Notes: a model not told the origin generated them from the sequence alone. A stretch of DNA of 64,000 nt from Aspidiotus rigidus (GCA_035079385.1 JAVHKY010000013.1:9980001-10044000), one strand, 5' to 3'; counted from the first letter of the stretch, positions 46,850 to 59,390 are shown. Numbers and translations: made by a program.

Positions 46850-49800
46850 TTATGAATAAAGTCATCAATAACGACTCCTTATTGTTTTGTTTGGACATTA
46901 TATTCTTCAATTGTTGCTGAAGCTGATGGAAGTTTTAAAACTTCGTGAACTCATCTTCGCTTGAGGGGTAAAATTTTATTTTGAGGTTACTGAGGGTAGT
47001 GATTTTCTATGTATTTGTTCCGAATCAGAAATTTTATTCAGACTCTCGTAATATAGTTCCACATGAACATCCATTGCTCGATTTCTATTTTTGTGAACTC
47101 ATCAAGCGTACAAGAAGGCCTGCCCAATGGCAGCGTGAGGGCAAGGTGACCGAAGCGTACGCTTTGGGCCTCGAGATACTGGGGGCCCCACATTCATAAA
47201 AAAAAATATACCCTGATTTAATTGGCTGTACATCGGAGGCCCTCAATAACGTTCCGCTTTGAGCTACTGACCTGCACTAATTAAATTGATCGCGTACAGT
47301 TTCTATGGTATGTTTGACCCAATTCTTTTGAAGCATATCTCCTTTTCGATGTAGACAATCCATGTTATATCTTGGTGGCCCAATATAAAATAACCATGGA
47401 AGAAAAAATATCAAATTAATATATGGTTTTTTGACCGCGCAACTCTTTTCCAACAAGATAAATTCAAATGTCGTGCGTGGTTTCTTGTTCAATCCAGGGT
47501 CATGATCTATTTGGAGTTTTTTTTTTCCCCTTGTGAAAATGGTTCAAGCTTTGTGTGGAGACATAAGTAGAATGGTAATTGCTGGAAGAGACTCCTTGAA
47601 CTAGATCAAATCTTGGAAGATGTACTCGTAACTTAGAACGGTTTCGCCCGGAAGAGGTCTACTGGACTTCTGGAGCCTCTACCCTATATGATGGTGTAGT
47701 AGGGTGGAATCGAAAACGTGTCGTCGTGTCCTCAAGTGTACAATGATGTCTCATTACTTCATCAGCTCGTTTGCGTTACTTTTCTTGGAGCTCTTATTTT
47801 CAATATGATTTAGTGTCAAGTCAGATAATATTTTTGTACTCGAGTTGGTAACGTGCACTGTTGGTACAAAGCCTGGGTAAGCACCTTCCATTTCTTCCTC
47901 TCAATAAATAGTGGTCCATTTCTCATCGCATTGTATTTACATGGTCACTCTGAGCACTTTCAAAATAATCTAGTTCTAGATTGTTGTGATTGGAATGTAC
48001 TAGAAAGTATTGTTAAGTTGTGGTAAAAAATAGTTCTTCAATATTACCGAAGTAGGAATAAATTGAATGTTACATCCTGTGACAAGCTGTGGTGTTGTGT
48101 CTTCGAAATAGTAAGCAGTTGTGTTGTTATGTACACACACACTTTACGTACAGTCATTCTGTTCTATTCACGACTATTGTGTGTTCTTACGTAATTTTTT
48201 TTTACGATTTCATACGTCCTTATACAGCGGAATTATAACTTCCTATATTTTATTTTAACGGGCGATGTAAAACAAGGCAAAATGAGCTGTTGAAAATAAC
48301 AGTTTACCGACACACAAGGTAACGGATAGTCTTAGCGGATAGCGGTAACAGAATGGATTAAGTTCTTCTTAATAAGACGTGTACTCGTTCCAGAAATTTG
48401 AATTTTTCTTATCAGGCTTTCGTGTATACAAGCGGAGCGATACACGCACCGAAAAACGCTTCGGCAGTACCGTTCATTTTCTGGGGTATTATGTAGTGTG
48501 TTTCTTACTGAATTTAAAATTCCACGCTCGTGAATAATCGGCATATTTTTTTCCTTATCTGTAACACGATCTTACTGTAATTATGGCCAGTAAGCTGTAC
48601 AATAACGAGCGTAAGCCAGTTCAGAAGACTCGAAATTCTCAACGGTTGTTCGCGGTTGCAGATTAATGAAAATCTTGATTTATACCGGTAAAATGTAACG
48701 AATGAATGTTGGTAAATCCATGTATTCGGAAAGGCAATCGTACAAGTTTTCATTATTAGAACGTGTAGAACTAATCTTGGGCTTGAAAATAGTCATCTTG
48801 ATCTATGGCTATGAGCTTACACAAACTTTATGTTCAATCGTCATTATGTAAAAGGTGTCTGGAGATTCCTCAAGAAAAGAAACAAATATTACTCAACTCT
48901 TTTGGATCTCCTTAGTGCAATGGACGGAGGAGCTTTGCGGAGACAAATTTCTGGTGGTACTGCGATATTTTTGGTAGTTAGGGCAAATTTGACAGATTTT
49001 GAGCGCTGTTTGTCATTTCTTTTTGTACACGTGATTTCCCACGGTGACACTGACTGCTGGTACCCTTAAATTTTCTTCGCATTCTGCAGATAAAAGCTGG
49101 TCGTTTGATTCCATATCCAGTATCCAACTTGATTGGGTATATCAATAAGCAAGTACTCTTCTCTCATAGAGTTTAGCCCAGTTTCTGGCCTAGGACCTTA
49201 GAGTTTTATGGTAGCGCTTTTCCAAATGATTACGGAAGAAGAATTTCAACGTAATTATAACAAATTTCTCAAAATTCGATTGATAGCATCAATGAGCATT
49301 CCGACACCAGCCATTTTGATATTACAAGACATTTATTTAAAAACTGACATTTTTCAACAGGAACAACTCGATGTAGCTTTGTGCTTATTTTCCTTCTGTA
49401 TTGTAGCTCTGTCGGCGTTTCTCCGATGCCAGAAGTAATGGCTAAATATCTGAAGATCGTTCGTTTTTTCAAATGTCTCATCGATATTTGTCGTTTGTAC
49501 CGTTGTCAGACTGGTCTATTGATTGCTGGCATCATTGAGCTGGATGTTCGACGGTACATAGCTTGTTTCTGCAGAGAGTTCTCGAACTCAGCTGATTTAA
49601 ATATTGATGCGTTATCGGATACCAGTATCTGAGGAAGCCTTTCATGGGTAAAAACACGGTACAGTGCTTGTAGAGTTTATCTAGATGTGGGTCTAGATGA
49701 AAAGTCATCAACATCGAGTAGGAAGATGAATCTATAAGCTTCAGAAAAGTTGGTGTAAAATCACGACCATGGTGCTGGGGCCTCTCCCTCGGATTTACTG

Positions 49801-51290
49801 ATGTTGCTGTCGGTTTCTTCTAGCTTCTTATGACCATTGGTTCGGAACTCGTACCAAATTTCTTCGTCCCAGCGAAGCGTTACTGTTGTAAATTCCGATC
49901 GGTAAAGAATAATGGCCAAAGCAAATCTAAAATACTTCAGGCAAATTTTTTAAGTTCTTATCTGACCACCACCCTTTCTACCTCTCTCTCACTCTTTCTC
50001 TCGATCGCTCTTGTTGGAGTTGTTCTTGAGGGTCGTTCAGTGTGCAGGAAGTGAAGAATATTAGGTATACCAATATCAGAGCTTGACTGTGTAGAAGAGA
50101 AACTTTGGTTTATCGAGGGAGAAAAGGAGCCTTCGCCAATTCCTAGCTTTGCTCACAGGAACTTATCGTAAGACGTTACTCCTGAATTAGTCCATTGACC
50201 TCCTTTTATGAATTGTGAGAGTTCCTGCGTCGTTATTGCAAGTTCAACCGAGGGCATTCTTAATCTTTACTTTGTCGGAAGAAGCCGCAAACTCTTTCAA
50301 CGCAAAATAGGGTACGGAAGTGCCTTTTTCACTTAATTTGACTGTAGTCTCTTCGCGGATAGAAAGGGTAATGTAAACAAACCCGCGTACTGCTTTATCC
50401 TACCCTAATCAATTTTGACACCCAGAACGAGTCACGAGTTTGTTGACATTTACTCTTTCTGTTCGTGAATAGACCTTAATCGCCAAATTCAGTGGAAGTC
50501 GGTCGACAATTGATTAGTTGTATTTTTATAGTACCTAATATTTGAATTTTTTCCCTCCTCCACCGATCATATTCTTTTGGATCACGTATAATCTTATTTA
50601 TTTTCAATGGTGTTGCTGGCATTCAAACGGAATAACCTCCCGTTTTTGGAGTTGCTACATTATTGAAAAAATATGATTAACATTTGTTCTCCCTCTGCGT
50701 TTGAAAATTATTTACTTCTTCCATTATCTTTATTGCTAGACCAAGATTATATCATATTTTCAGACAATATATGGCTTTTGAAGTGCGTCAAAAATCTATA
50801 TCGCTCTAGAAGAAAAAGTAAAAATGAAGTGTAGCATATCTGGAGTCCGTGTGTGAAGTAATAGTGAAAATTTTGAGAATTTTTTGGGTATTTTCTTCAT
50901 GAAATAAGAGAACTTGGTAATCCTTTAGAGAATTGAGAATATATTTGAGTAATTTTTGAGTAATTTTTGCGTTTCACGCTATCAGAAATGAATGAAAAAA
51001 GAGTTTCAATTTATTATGCAGAGTATCCAAATGTCATCTTTAATAATTTTCTGGTCAGCTGTAGATTGTAGAAGATGGAATGAGCCTTCATCGTGTGTCT
51101 TTATTTAGGTGACTGGTAGTAGTTTAAAAGAGAGATTTTCTGTATGATTTGGAACAACGAAAACGTGTGCCTTGAACCTCCCCGAAACTTATGAAGATTT
51201 CATACCATCATACCGCTCTGACTATCAAGTCCCATATTTGCAAGTTGAAAACATTTTTACATATATTTTGAATATTCAATTCTCTCGAAT
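46850..51290. other. Intronic DNA, nothing firmly recognised
   Basis: A GC-rich string lies at 47108-47200 (GGCCTGCCCAATGGCAGCGT ... GGGGGCCCC) in AT-rich surroundings; it ends next to a poly-A run of nine and might be a short retroposed tail. A block near 48110-48760 keeps CpG. Frames at 49208-49632 are open on the + strand without a recognised domain. Confidence 0.3.
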
Positions 51291-51296
51291 AAAGAT

Positions 51297-52131
51297 CAGG
51301 GTTTTCACTGGTGAAAAATTCAGGGAAAATCATAAAATTTTAAAATGCTGGAAAAATCAGGGAAAAGTCGGAAAATTTGAAAAATTCATGGTAAAAGTAA
51401 TAACGATAACCAAATTAATGAAATTTTACTCCCCTTTTATTCTTCATTAAAAACTCGAAAGATTTGTTTTCTCGCAAATACATATTTTTTATTATTTATA
51501 TATTTATATGTGGCTTGGAATTCAAAGATCTGGAAAAGTTCATAGGTTTGAAAAAAAAAAAAATTCGCAGTCTACTTTGTTAGCTGCTTGGTGTTGCCTT
51601 CGTTAATTGTGTTTATCGAGGCGAACAAAGAGCCTTCTTTATGAGGGTTTCTTTGTTTATACTTTTTCGAAATAAAGATTGAACTTCGATCCTCTCTACC
51701 TTAGGAGTTTGAGCTCGAAAGTTCATATTTTTCCAGTTCCCCCTATTAGATACAGCTCAATATTCTGAATTATTTTGAGTCTCTATCCCATCAAATATAT
51801 TTGTAGTTTGAAAGTCAAAATTTTTCCAAATCCCTACCACTTTATGTAAAGCTTGATATTGAAAATCTTTTCCAAGTCCTTCCATCATATATATCTTTAA
51901 ATCCGAAATGTTTCCAAGTCCCTTTCCCATCAATGTATGTAGCTGAAGTCCTTCTGTCATATTTAGCTTGAACTTCAAAATTTTCTCGAATTCCCACCTA
52001 TCACCTATAGCTCGGAGTTCAAAATTTCTCCAAGTCGCACGTTTTGCCGGACAGCTCCCGGCCCAGCATCCGTCATTTTTTGTCAATTTCCATAATACAG
52101 GTTCCCTGTTGGAGGAAAAATTGGAACCCTG
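51297..52131. mobile_element. CAGGG-ended element containing minisatellite family copy 6
   Basis: The sequence begins CAGGGTTTTCACTGGTGAAA and ends ATTGGAACCCTG, an inverted pair. The left part has AAATTCAGGGAAAATCATAA and AAATCAGGGAAAAGTCGG, like the small element at 22608-22802. From about 51570 to 52115 lies a copy of the minisatellite family: left flank TTCGCAGTCTAC..., about eight units with TTTTTCCAAATCCC or TTTCCAAGTCC boxes, and right end CATAATACAGGTTCCCTGTT. Either one element is nested in the other, or the family habitually carries these outer ends; copy 3 also lies directly beside a CAGGG-ended element. Confidence 0.55.
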
Positions 52132-52249
52132 ATGTTAAATTTTCGGTTGCATTACCTTGGTCTCAACAGTGACACCTTACACCAAATAAAATAAAGTGAA
52201 CAAACAAGAAAGAGAAACGCTAAAATTGTAGCCTCTTAACTCGGTGATA

Positions 52250-53540
52250 AAATGGCTTCGCAGACACGTTGCGCCCGTAAGGATTACCAATTGAAGCACC
52301 ACCTAGTAGAGGAGAAATTTTTGCGTTCTTTATCTACGTCATATTTGAAAATTTTCTAGATCAATTTTCTTCACCGTGTCTCCACGTGGCTCGGTGACTA
52401 AATTGTTTTTTTCAACAATCGAGTCGTTCACCTCGTCAGATCGTCGAGTGTGTAGAGGCCAAACCAACGTTGATGGTTTCGGTTCGTACTTCACGAGTTC
52501 GTTAAAAATTTTTTGAATGTGATTACGGATTGAGATATGATTTATCGGTGCATACTTTCATTTGAGAAACGTCCTTACACCTAACGATACGTGCGTACAA
52601 CAATTGACCAAATTCCGAAAACCGTCATCATTAATCAGAGAAGGATATTTTTTCCTACAGTATATATTTCAACGAATAAACCACGCAACCTGACTTGTGG
52701 GCGCCGTGATAACCTTCGTTTTTACGCCAGTATTTTGAATATATATTTCAGTTGAATTACTGTCCAAAGAGAGAGGAGGTGCGAGCGAAGAAGAGATTTA
52801 TTTTTATACGCCGAGATTCTATTTAGCCAACTGTGTCTCTTAGTTGGGCGAGAAATACGAAGAAGAGAATTCTACGTGTACCTTAATAGACATTCCTTCA
52901 TCTCTGATCGATTCGTATCTTAAGATTTTCATGTTGCTGCTGCCGTATCAGTCAGTATGCGGCTATTTAAATCACGTCGTTGAGAATTCAGAATATCGCG
53001 TACGAAGTTCGTCAACCTTTTCTGTCTCTGCTTAAAGTTTTTCACTTTTGACGAGCGCCAGCGCCATTCAACAATAGGTTCTCGTTTTCTCAATCTGATC
53101 CTTGCCCCTATTCCCGGAATAAACGTGCTCGTGGCTATACTCGAATTTTTTCGTTTCTATCATTTACCCTTAGTGCCAACGTTCTTGTATCGGACTCTGC
53201 ATGATTTTTGTAAGTTCATCGAATCATGTTCACGTATAATTTCTCTGTGTGTTCTTGCCAATTTTTTTCCGACTGTTTTTTTGTTTTGTTTTTTTTTTCT
53301 GAAGTACTCGTGTTATCAATTTCCAACTCGGTTGTTTTGCTTTCGTCGTTGTTTTGACTTATCCTATTACGTTTTCCATTGTTGTTTCGGAATGATATCC
53401 GCACTTTTCATCCGATCGTGTTCAGCCAAGCGAGCATTTCCTTGGAACGCCGTAATCTTTTCTGGTTTCCTTAAGAGACGTTTACAAAACTCGTTGTTGC
53501 CTGATGAAGAATTTCTAGGTGTACTATGAATGACTGGTTC
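52250..53540. other. CpG-retaining non-coding block
   Basis: It is repeat-free. An open + frame of 135 codons (53125-53529) is rich in Phe, Leu and Cys with no recognised family, and the opposite strand is partly open too. I treat it as non-coding. Confidence 0.3.
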
Positions 53541-53950
53541 GTCTCAATAAATAAGAAAATTATCAGTCTGTAGCGTTCAAAAACCCTTATTTATGGAGGT
53601 TTGACAATTTTCTTGCTCTCGAATTCCGTTGAAGAGATTTCATTTTGAAATTGAAAAACTGGTGTTGCATAGAATGCTCTGATTTCGTGCATAAAATTGT
53701 CTACATAGATTTCATCCATCTAGTCAATTTTGTGAACAAGAATTTGTATGCTGTTGGTGGTGCTTTGAAGGTATCCTAAGTCATCTATTTTAGGAAGAAG
53801 TTATCTGATTTTTGGTAGTACGTTTGTCCCCCCCCCCCCCTTAGTTCATTTTGATTGTTCTTCCAATTACGAAACAAGAACAGAAAATTCGAGTTGTCCA
53901 ATTTTTTTAAGCTCAGTACCAACGCAAACATTTCAATATGACTTTGAAGG
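53540..53950. other. Intronic DNA with a 13-base C run
   Basis: The C run is at 53828-53840. Nothing else recognised. Confidence 0.35.
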
Positions 53951-53954
53951 TATG

Positions 53955-54297
53955 CTTGACACTGAACACGATGAAATTTTCTATTATTCTAGATGAATTA
54001 ATACAAACTGCGATTATAAACACTCTGTGTCAACCGCGAGGAGCGCCAGCCGTCAGACTGTTCGTATTTTATTTTTTGAATGTAAGGATTGAAAAGAACA
54101 GGAATATAAGTATTTCTTTTCCAACTAGCCCGATTCCTACCTCCGATCCTGTTTTCATTCAGATTCCCTTAATCAGTGTATAGCATTTTAGTAATGTCTT
54201 TTCAAGAAACTAGGACCAATCTGACTGCTGGCGCTCCTCGCGGTTGATTAGGTTTTGATAATTGCGGTTTTTAGATATAGAACTTTTCATCGTGCCA
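53955..54297. mobile_element. Foldback element, arms about 90 bp
   Basis: The left arm (about 53966-54058) contains CACGATGAAATTTTCTA, AACTGCGATTAT and CAACCGCGAGGAGCGCCAGC. The right arm (about 54212-54296) is the reverse complement, with GCTGGCGCTCCTCGCGGTTG, ATAATTGCGGTT and TAGAACTTTTCATCGTG. The 18-20-bp GC-rich core is identical in both arms while the outer parts are diverged. The loop is about 150 bp. No ORF. Confidence 0.72.
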
Positions 54298-54344
54298 ATA
54301 CAATTAGAATCTTCTTCCTCTCCTAGCGGAGTCGTAAACTACAA

Positions 54345-54660
54345 TTGCCCCTTTTAACGGGAAACCTGTTTTATGGTAAAAAAATGTCTGGCGTTCGCCG
54401 TCCAGCAACCTAACCTAACCTGAGACTAGGAGTACCCGGATAATTTAGACTTTTGAGTTATTTATGAAATCGGAGAGTGGGAGGGGTACTTCTGAAATCC
54501 GACTTTCGTTCTGCATATGATAGGAGAGGGACTTCGAGTTGAACGTTTTTTCAAGTCCTCTTCCCATATTCCTCCCTCTTTTCTTTCATCATTCATGTAT
54601 ACTTCGAGAAGGGGAAAGGCTTGAAAAAGTTTGACTTTGGCTGAAAAAAAAGAAAAAAGG
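54345..54660. repeat. Minisatellite-bearing family, copy 7, rearranged
   Basis: The end AACGGGAAACCTGTTTTATG is at 54357-54376. Units with CAAGTCC, GATAGGAGAGGGACTT and CTTGAAAAAGTTTGACTTT occur in both orientations within 54460-54650. A CCTAACCTAACC string lies at about 54410-54420. Confidence 0.5.
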
Positions 54661-54960
54661 CGTGCATTTTGGTGTAAACGTTTTACCAGCGTCTTGGTAT
54701 TTACCTTCATGTTCACGTGCTCTACCGCAAGAAAATAATGTGCGTTCTACGGTTTGTTGCTCAAGTCTGTTAGCGCTATTCATGGGCCACCACGAGGGGA
54801 GGTCCGCTTCACCTTCAGTTGAGCTTCCTTCCGCCACATTCTCTCGCAGCTTCACGTACGACAGCAAAGTATTGAAACCCGGGGTCGTTTTTGACTCATT
54901 TCTGAGCCGCTCTTATGACATGGATTGTGGTCCTGGGCGCAGTACTGAGTAGGTAATCTT
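54660..54960. other. GC-richer unique insert next to copy 7
   Basis: About 290 bp, CpG-containing and open on both strands (54662-54952 on +, 54589-54867 on -), unlike the surroundings. No domain recognised. It could be a captured sequence or part of another element. Confidence 0.3.
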
Positions 54961-55085
54961 GCAGAAACCCAATGTAAACCGGCTCTGAACTGATAGCATT
55001 CTTGTGCAAAATCTTACAAGCACAACAAACAATGTATGAGTAAGACAGTTCTATTACCGTTTGACGAGTTTTTTTGTCGCAATGT

Positions 55086-56344
55086 GCTCAAACGGGATCC
55101 GACCAGTTAACCGAAAGATTTTTCACCGAGTAAACCGACAGGAAAGTTCATATTTTGTTTTTTGAGTTCACCTACACCGACGACGCAATTCACCTTTTTC
55201 AATCAGCTGTTCGACTTTTATTTGATGCTTTGATATGCCAATTCGCATCAGGTCACTACTGTAGACGCGCTAGTGTCGTGGACGAAAAGGTGATCACATG
55301 AAAATTTACATAAGAGCGTATGTTATTTCAACTAGCTATATCTCTGTTAATACTGAAAAAAAAGTACCACTTATAATGACCTTTTTTGACTGAAACTCAT
55401 AAAAATAAAAATTTCACCAATTATCTGAAACATCACTTTTTCGTCCAGTTTTCACAAATGGCCGCTATAGTAAATGTAGAGGGCGACTCTTTGGGGGCCG
55501 GACGCGATATTCCCTAGCTTGCACAATATATTAATCAGTTAAGTTTGAATATTAAAATTAATTTTAATTAATTTATTAATTATAAATAATATTTCTTTTT
55601 AATATTAAATTTAAGTATTAAAATCAATCATTATTTGAATATATTTTATTAATATTATTTATTTCTTATTACTAGATAATTAATTTTTTTTTTCTTTTTT
55701 TTTTTAAGTAATTAAAAGTAAAGTATTAGTTTAAAATATAATTAATTTAATTGATACAAATTAAATTTTAAAATTTATATAATAATAATTATTTTGATTT
55801 TTATTATATTCAAAATATTAATCATTATATTTAATTAATTTAATAATATTAAAAAAAATTTTTTAGTGGATTAGAATCTAAATTTAATAACATAAATAAT
55901 TTTGTAATTCATTTTTCCATAAATTTTACCTATATTATATAAATTTAAATAAATAGAATATTTCAAGAAAATATTATGTTTTTGTATTCAAATATTTATT
56001 GGATTTAAATTAATTTTTATTAATAATAAAATAGATGAATAGTTATCAATTTAATATTTTAAAGTAAGAGAATTATTAATAAACATAATTTTTAGATTAA
56101 TATAATTTTTAAATAATCATTATTGAAATGAAAATTATTTATAATTTTTAAACAAAATTTTAAGTAAATAAACTGATTTAATAAATTGAAAATTAATAAA
56201 ATTAAATTCATTGTTTCGTCACGGTGAACTTACTATGTGGTGAACCACTATTTCTATCAGGTGAATTATCTGTAGGTGAATCGTAATCGGTGAATTTTTT
56301 TAGGTGAAAAATCTTTTGGTGAAACATCCTTAACCCGCTCAAAC
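55086..56344. mobile_element. TTCACC-type inverted-repeat element, copy 2, opposite orientation
   Basis: An 8-bp direct repeat GCTCAAAC flanks it (55086-55093 and 56337-56344). The termini are GGGATCCGACCAGTTAACC on the left and GGGTTAAGGATGTTTCACC read inward from the right. Inside are CCGAAAGATTTTTCACC and GGTGAAAAATCTTTTGGTG, with the same TTCACC or GGTGAA subterminal hexamers as copy 1. The right-hand subterminal array (56223-56300) is the reverse complement of the left array of copy 1, so this copy is inverted relative to 17863-18634. The core 55535-56215 is almost pure A/T. A foreign insert lies at about 55242-55530. Confidence 0.78.
55242..55530. mobile_element. Element nested in TTCACC copy 2
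   Basis: Copy 2 follows copy 1 up to TTGATGCTTTGATATGCCAA and then departs for about 290 bp before the A/T core resumes. The insert has inverted blocks: TGGACGAAAAGGTGAT near 55277 and ATCACTTTTTCGTCCA near 55433. GC-rich strings sit at both ends (GTAGACGCGCTAGTGTCG; GGGGGCCGGACGCG). A similar string, AGAAACGCTAGTGGCGATAG, occurs at about 6308, so it belongs to a dispersed family. Confidence 0.55.
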
Positions 56345-56349
56345 TCGAT

Positions 56350-59000
56350 TGAAAAACATGAGTGATCGCAACTTCAAGTTCAGTTTCGATTTGAAACGAA
56401 TTGCGATGATGACGAAGTGGAGAGGCACAGTTGATGGCCCCAAGGCTCAATTTTGCTATTTTTTTTTTCTCCTTGCGCCGATGAATCTCAAACCTGAGTT
56501 ACTAGTGGAGGTTTATTTTCCTATACTTTGTTCAAAATTTTTCTTCCAATATCGTCCTCTGATTTTGGTCTCTCGGTGTGACACTCGGTATCAAATTTCG
56601 TGCCTTGGTTCCTCATTAATTTTTCTTATTTCAGATGTTGATAATCTGAATTCCTGTGTTGATTCTATGTTGCTTCAGTATCTAAAAGATATTCGTTGAG
56701 CTTTGTTGTAAAGAAAGTCCAACTGCGTTTTCAATCCATTTCTTTTTGGTACTTGGATATGGTATTTACAGTTAAAAACAGGTCAATGTGGCACTTTCAT
56801 TTCATAGATGACATATTTAATAAATAATATATTTTGGTCATACTCATTTTCGTCTCGTAGGATGAATATTCGTCTATCTTACAATCGAAGTTATTTTTCT
56901 GCGTAATATTCCAGCTCTTTCTGTTTGTATGTTGTCATTTATTGAAGTCTTAACTTCAATCCTTTTTCCATTCTAAACCTTTCTCCGTCGAAATTGCGAA
57001 GCGAAAATTCTAGGTCCTTCAGGGTGTAGCGTTAAGATAACAATATATTGTGTAAAAAAGTGAAACTACTATTTCCTCTCGATTATCGGAAACGTCGGAG
57101 CTTTATATCGTCGACCGACTACAAGAAAAGAATCACTGTTCTTCCATCTGTAAAACCCCTTGTGGACGAAGAAATTGTTATGCGTCTCTCGCGATAAGTA
57201 TAGAATGGCCAACTGCTCTCATTCGAAAAATCTAAACCCTACTTCATCCGGAAGGCCTCATTCAGTATCTATGTTTGAACAGTGTACGGTATACGTATTT
57301 CGTAACTCTTTGTAAATTCGGAATTACAGTTCGAACGTAGCAGTGTTACAATCAGTTATATACTTCCGTCTGGGGAATATACTACGCAGAATAGAAATTT
57401 CAAGGACCGGCATTATTTCATTCGTAATCGCTGTTGTTAAGGATCACGACGAAGTGAATTTCGTCTCATGGGTTATCGTTGTAATCCTTTAAAACGCTGG
57501 CTGCGTGGATTAATCGCGTTTTCGACGTTGTTGTTTGGATTTTTAGACTCTCCAGGGAGAAGGAATTTCGTAGTTTTCGTCATCGTCCGACGGCGTTCCA
57601 TTTTGAATGGGAAAATTTTCAGGCCATATAAATTTTGTGCATTCGGTCTACGAGTGAAAACATCTAGTTGGATAACTTATTACACGTGTACTTTTATTCG
57701 CTAAAATCCGAAGTTGCATCTTTCTAGCGAAAAGTTTCAGTCTTTCTGTATTCAGTTTTGCAAACTTTGTTTTACTTTTGAACTTTTGTCGAAGAAGACA
57801 ATAATTTGTATTCTGTTCATTGTTGATGCCGCGTATCCATGAAAACAATGTCACAAAAGCATTTTAATTGGGGTCAGATTGCGTAGGTTTCATATGCACC
57901 ATTTTTTGGATAAAAATGTTCTAATTTTTCCCCGTGCTTTAATCTCGACAATATTACTTGATGTCGAGTTTGAGAAATATTGATGACGTTGAAACTGCGA
58001 GAAAGGATGTGGTTTTTGATCCTTGTCACTATTGCAACCAAGGAAGAATAGATTTGCGGTCACCAAAAGAAATGACGCAACATTATATGATCTGGACACA
58101 ATGAAAATGCTCCATGGATCGCTCTTGATTTCTCACGAGCGGCTACTGATTGTATGATTGAATTGGAGTGAAGGAAACTTGGTTTCAAATCGTAGAGAGG
58201 GCTGTGCACTCTATCTAATAGATCTAGCTGAAGTGTTTTTTTCCTCGTCACAGCCAATGATGCCCTCTTCGGCGAAATGCGTGTCGATATTACTAATATT
58301 TGCAAAAAGGTAACTGTGTTCTTCCTGTGCTTCAATTCATTTTTTGCAGTGATAGAAGAAAAATTGATAATGAGAAATTTGGTTTGTTCTTAGTAAGTAT
58401 TGGTTCTGTAACTAGGAAATTTTATGCCCTTCAATGTTGATGGAGCAATTTTCACCATGAAGATGGAGCTCAAAAATCGTTTTTAGCTGTGAGAAGTGGC
58501 ATGTGTGGATGGGATAATTAGAATATTTTAGCACGATCATCGGATCGGGAACCGGCCCTCAACGATTGTACCAAATTTTAACTCTGCAGCAACTTCCTCT
58601 CGCATTTTCATGTCTAATATTCTCGAATCCTGATTAAGCATTTCGATCTACCCCGATAAGGTCTTTTTAAGGTTGAATGTGGGAAAATATTTCATGGTAT
58701 TTCGCCTTCAATTCCACGGCGATGGATCTTTGCTGTTCTTGAACCTAGTAGAACAGGATTCAATGAGATGGAGTCCAGATCTTGTTGTGAGTCGATTGAA
58801 GGAAGTTCCCGTATTCCTTCGACTGTAAAAGCTGAGGAAGATATATAATTCAAAATCAATGTTCAGACTGAGAGTAACCCGATATCGGGGAATCGAACTA
58901 TTGGTACGGCTCGCTAGCCTTGATTGATGAAACGTGCTGAGTAAGATGGCTCGGGACATATTATGGCAATTTTAATGTTTTCCAAAATAGCTCGAGCATG
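56350..59000. other. Intronic DNA, nothing firmly recognised
   Basis: 57000-57720 keeps CpG and is repeat-free. No gene assigned. Confidence 0.3.
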
Positions 59001-59009
59001 AAGAATGTT

Positions 59010-59390
59010 TGCGAATGAAGTTTAAATTTGTTAAACTTTAATTCGCTTTTGACGGAACATTTTCAAACATTGAACTTTGAACATTAAACATTCATCATGA
59101 GTGACTTTAGCTTTGGGCTTTTCAGATAGTGTGGATGAAACTTTTCCGTTATATTTAAGCAGTAACTTGAAGGTCGAAATCTTGATTTCGCGTTTCTGGT
59201 GGCGACATTCTTGAGAACCAAAATGTTGGCAAATAAAAACGAACTATTTTAAATTTGTAAAACTCGCACTTCTCTCGACGGAATGTTTTTGGACACTGAA
59301 CATTTATTGTACGCGGGCCGTATGCAATATTCGGCTTTTTAGATCACGTGGACGTAACGTTTTAGTTATATTTTGCTCCTGTAAGGATCA
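59010..59390. repeat. Direct duplication of about 215 bp, diverged
   Basis: Units near 59012 and 59230 share AAATTTGTTAAACT versus AAATTTGTAAAACT, GACGGAACATTTT versus GACGGAATGTTTTT, GAACATTAAACATT versus GAACATTTATTG, and GGGCTTTTCAGATAGTGTGG versus CGGCTTTTTAGATCACGTGG, then a TTTAGTTATATTT-like end. Confidence 0.6.

Noticed and set aside
49208..49632. Hydrophobic + strand open frames resembling a chemoreceptor fragment
   Set aside because: No receptor signature motif could be found. The frames overlap one another and the similarity was only general hydrophobicity.
53125..53529. 135-codon + strand open frame
   Set aside because: Rich in Phe, Leu and Cys in a T-rich region, with no family recognised and partial opposite-strand openness. 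Likely chance.
54406..54422. Telomere-like CCTAACCTAACC string
   Set aside because: Only about two and a half units, inside a dispersed repeat copy; no array and no chromosome-end context.
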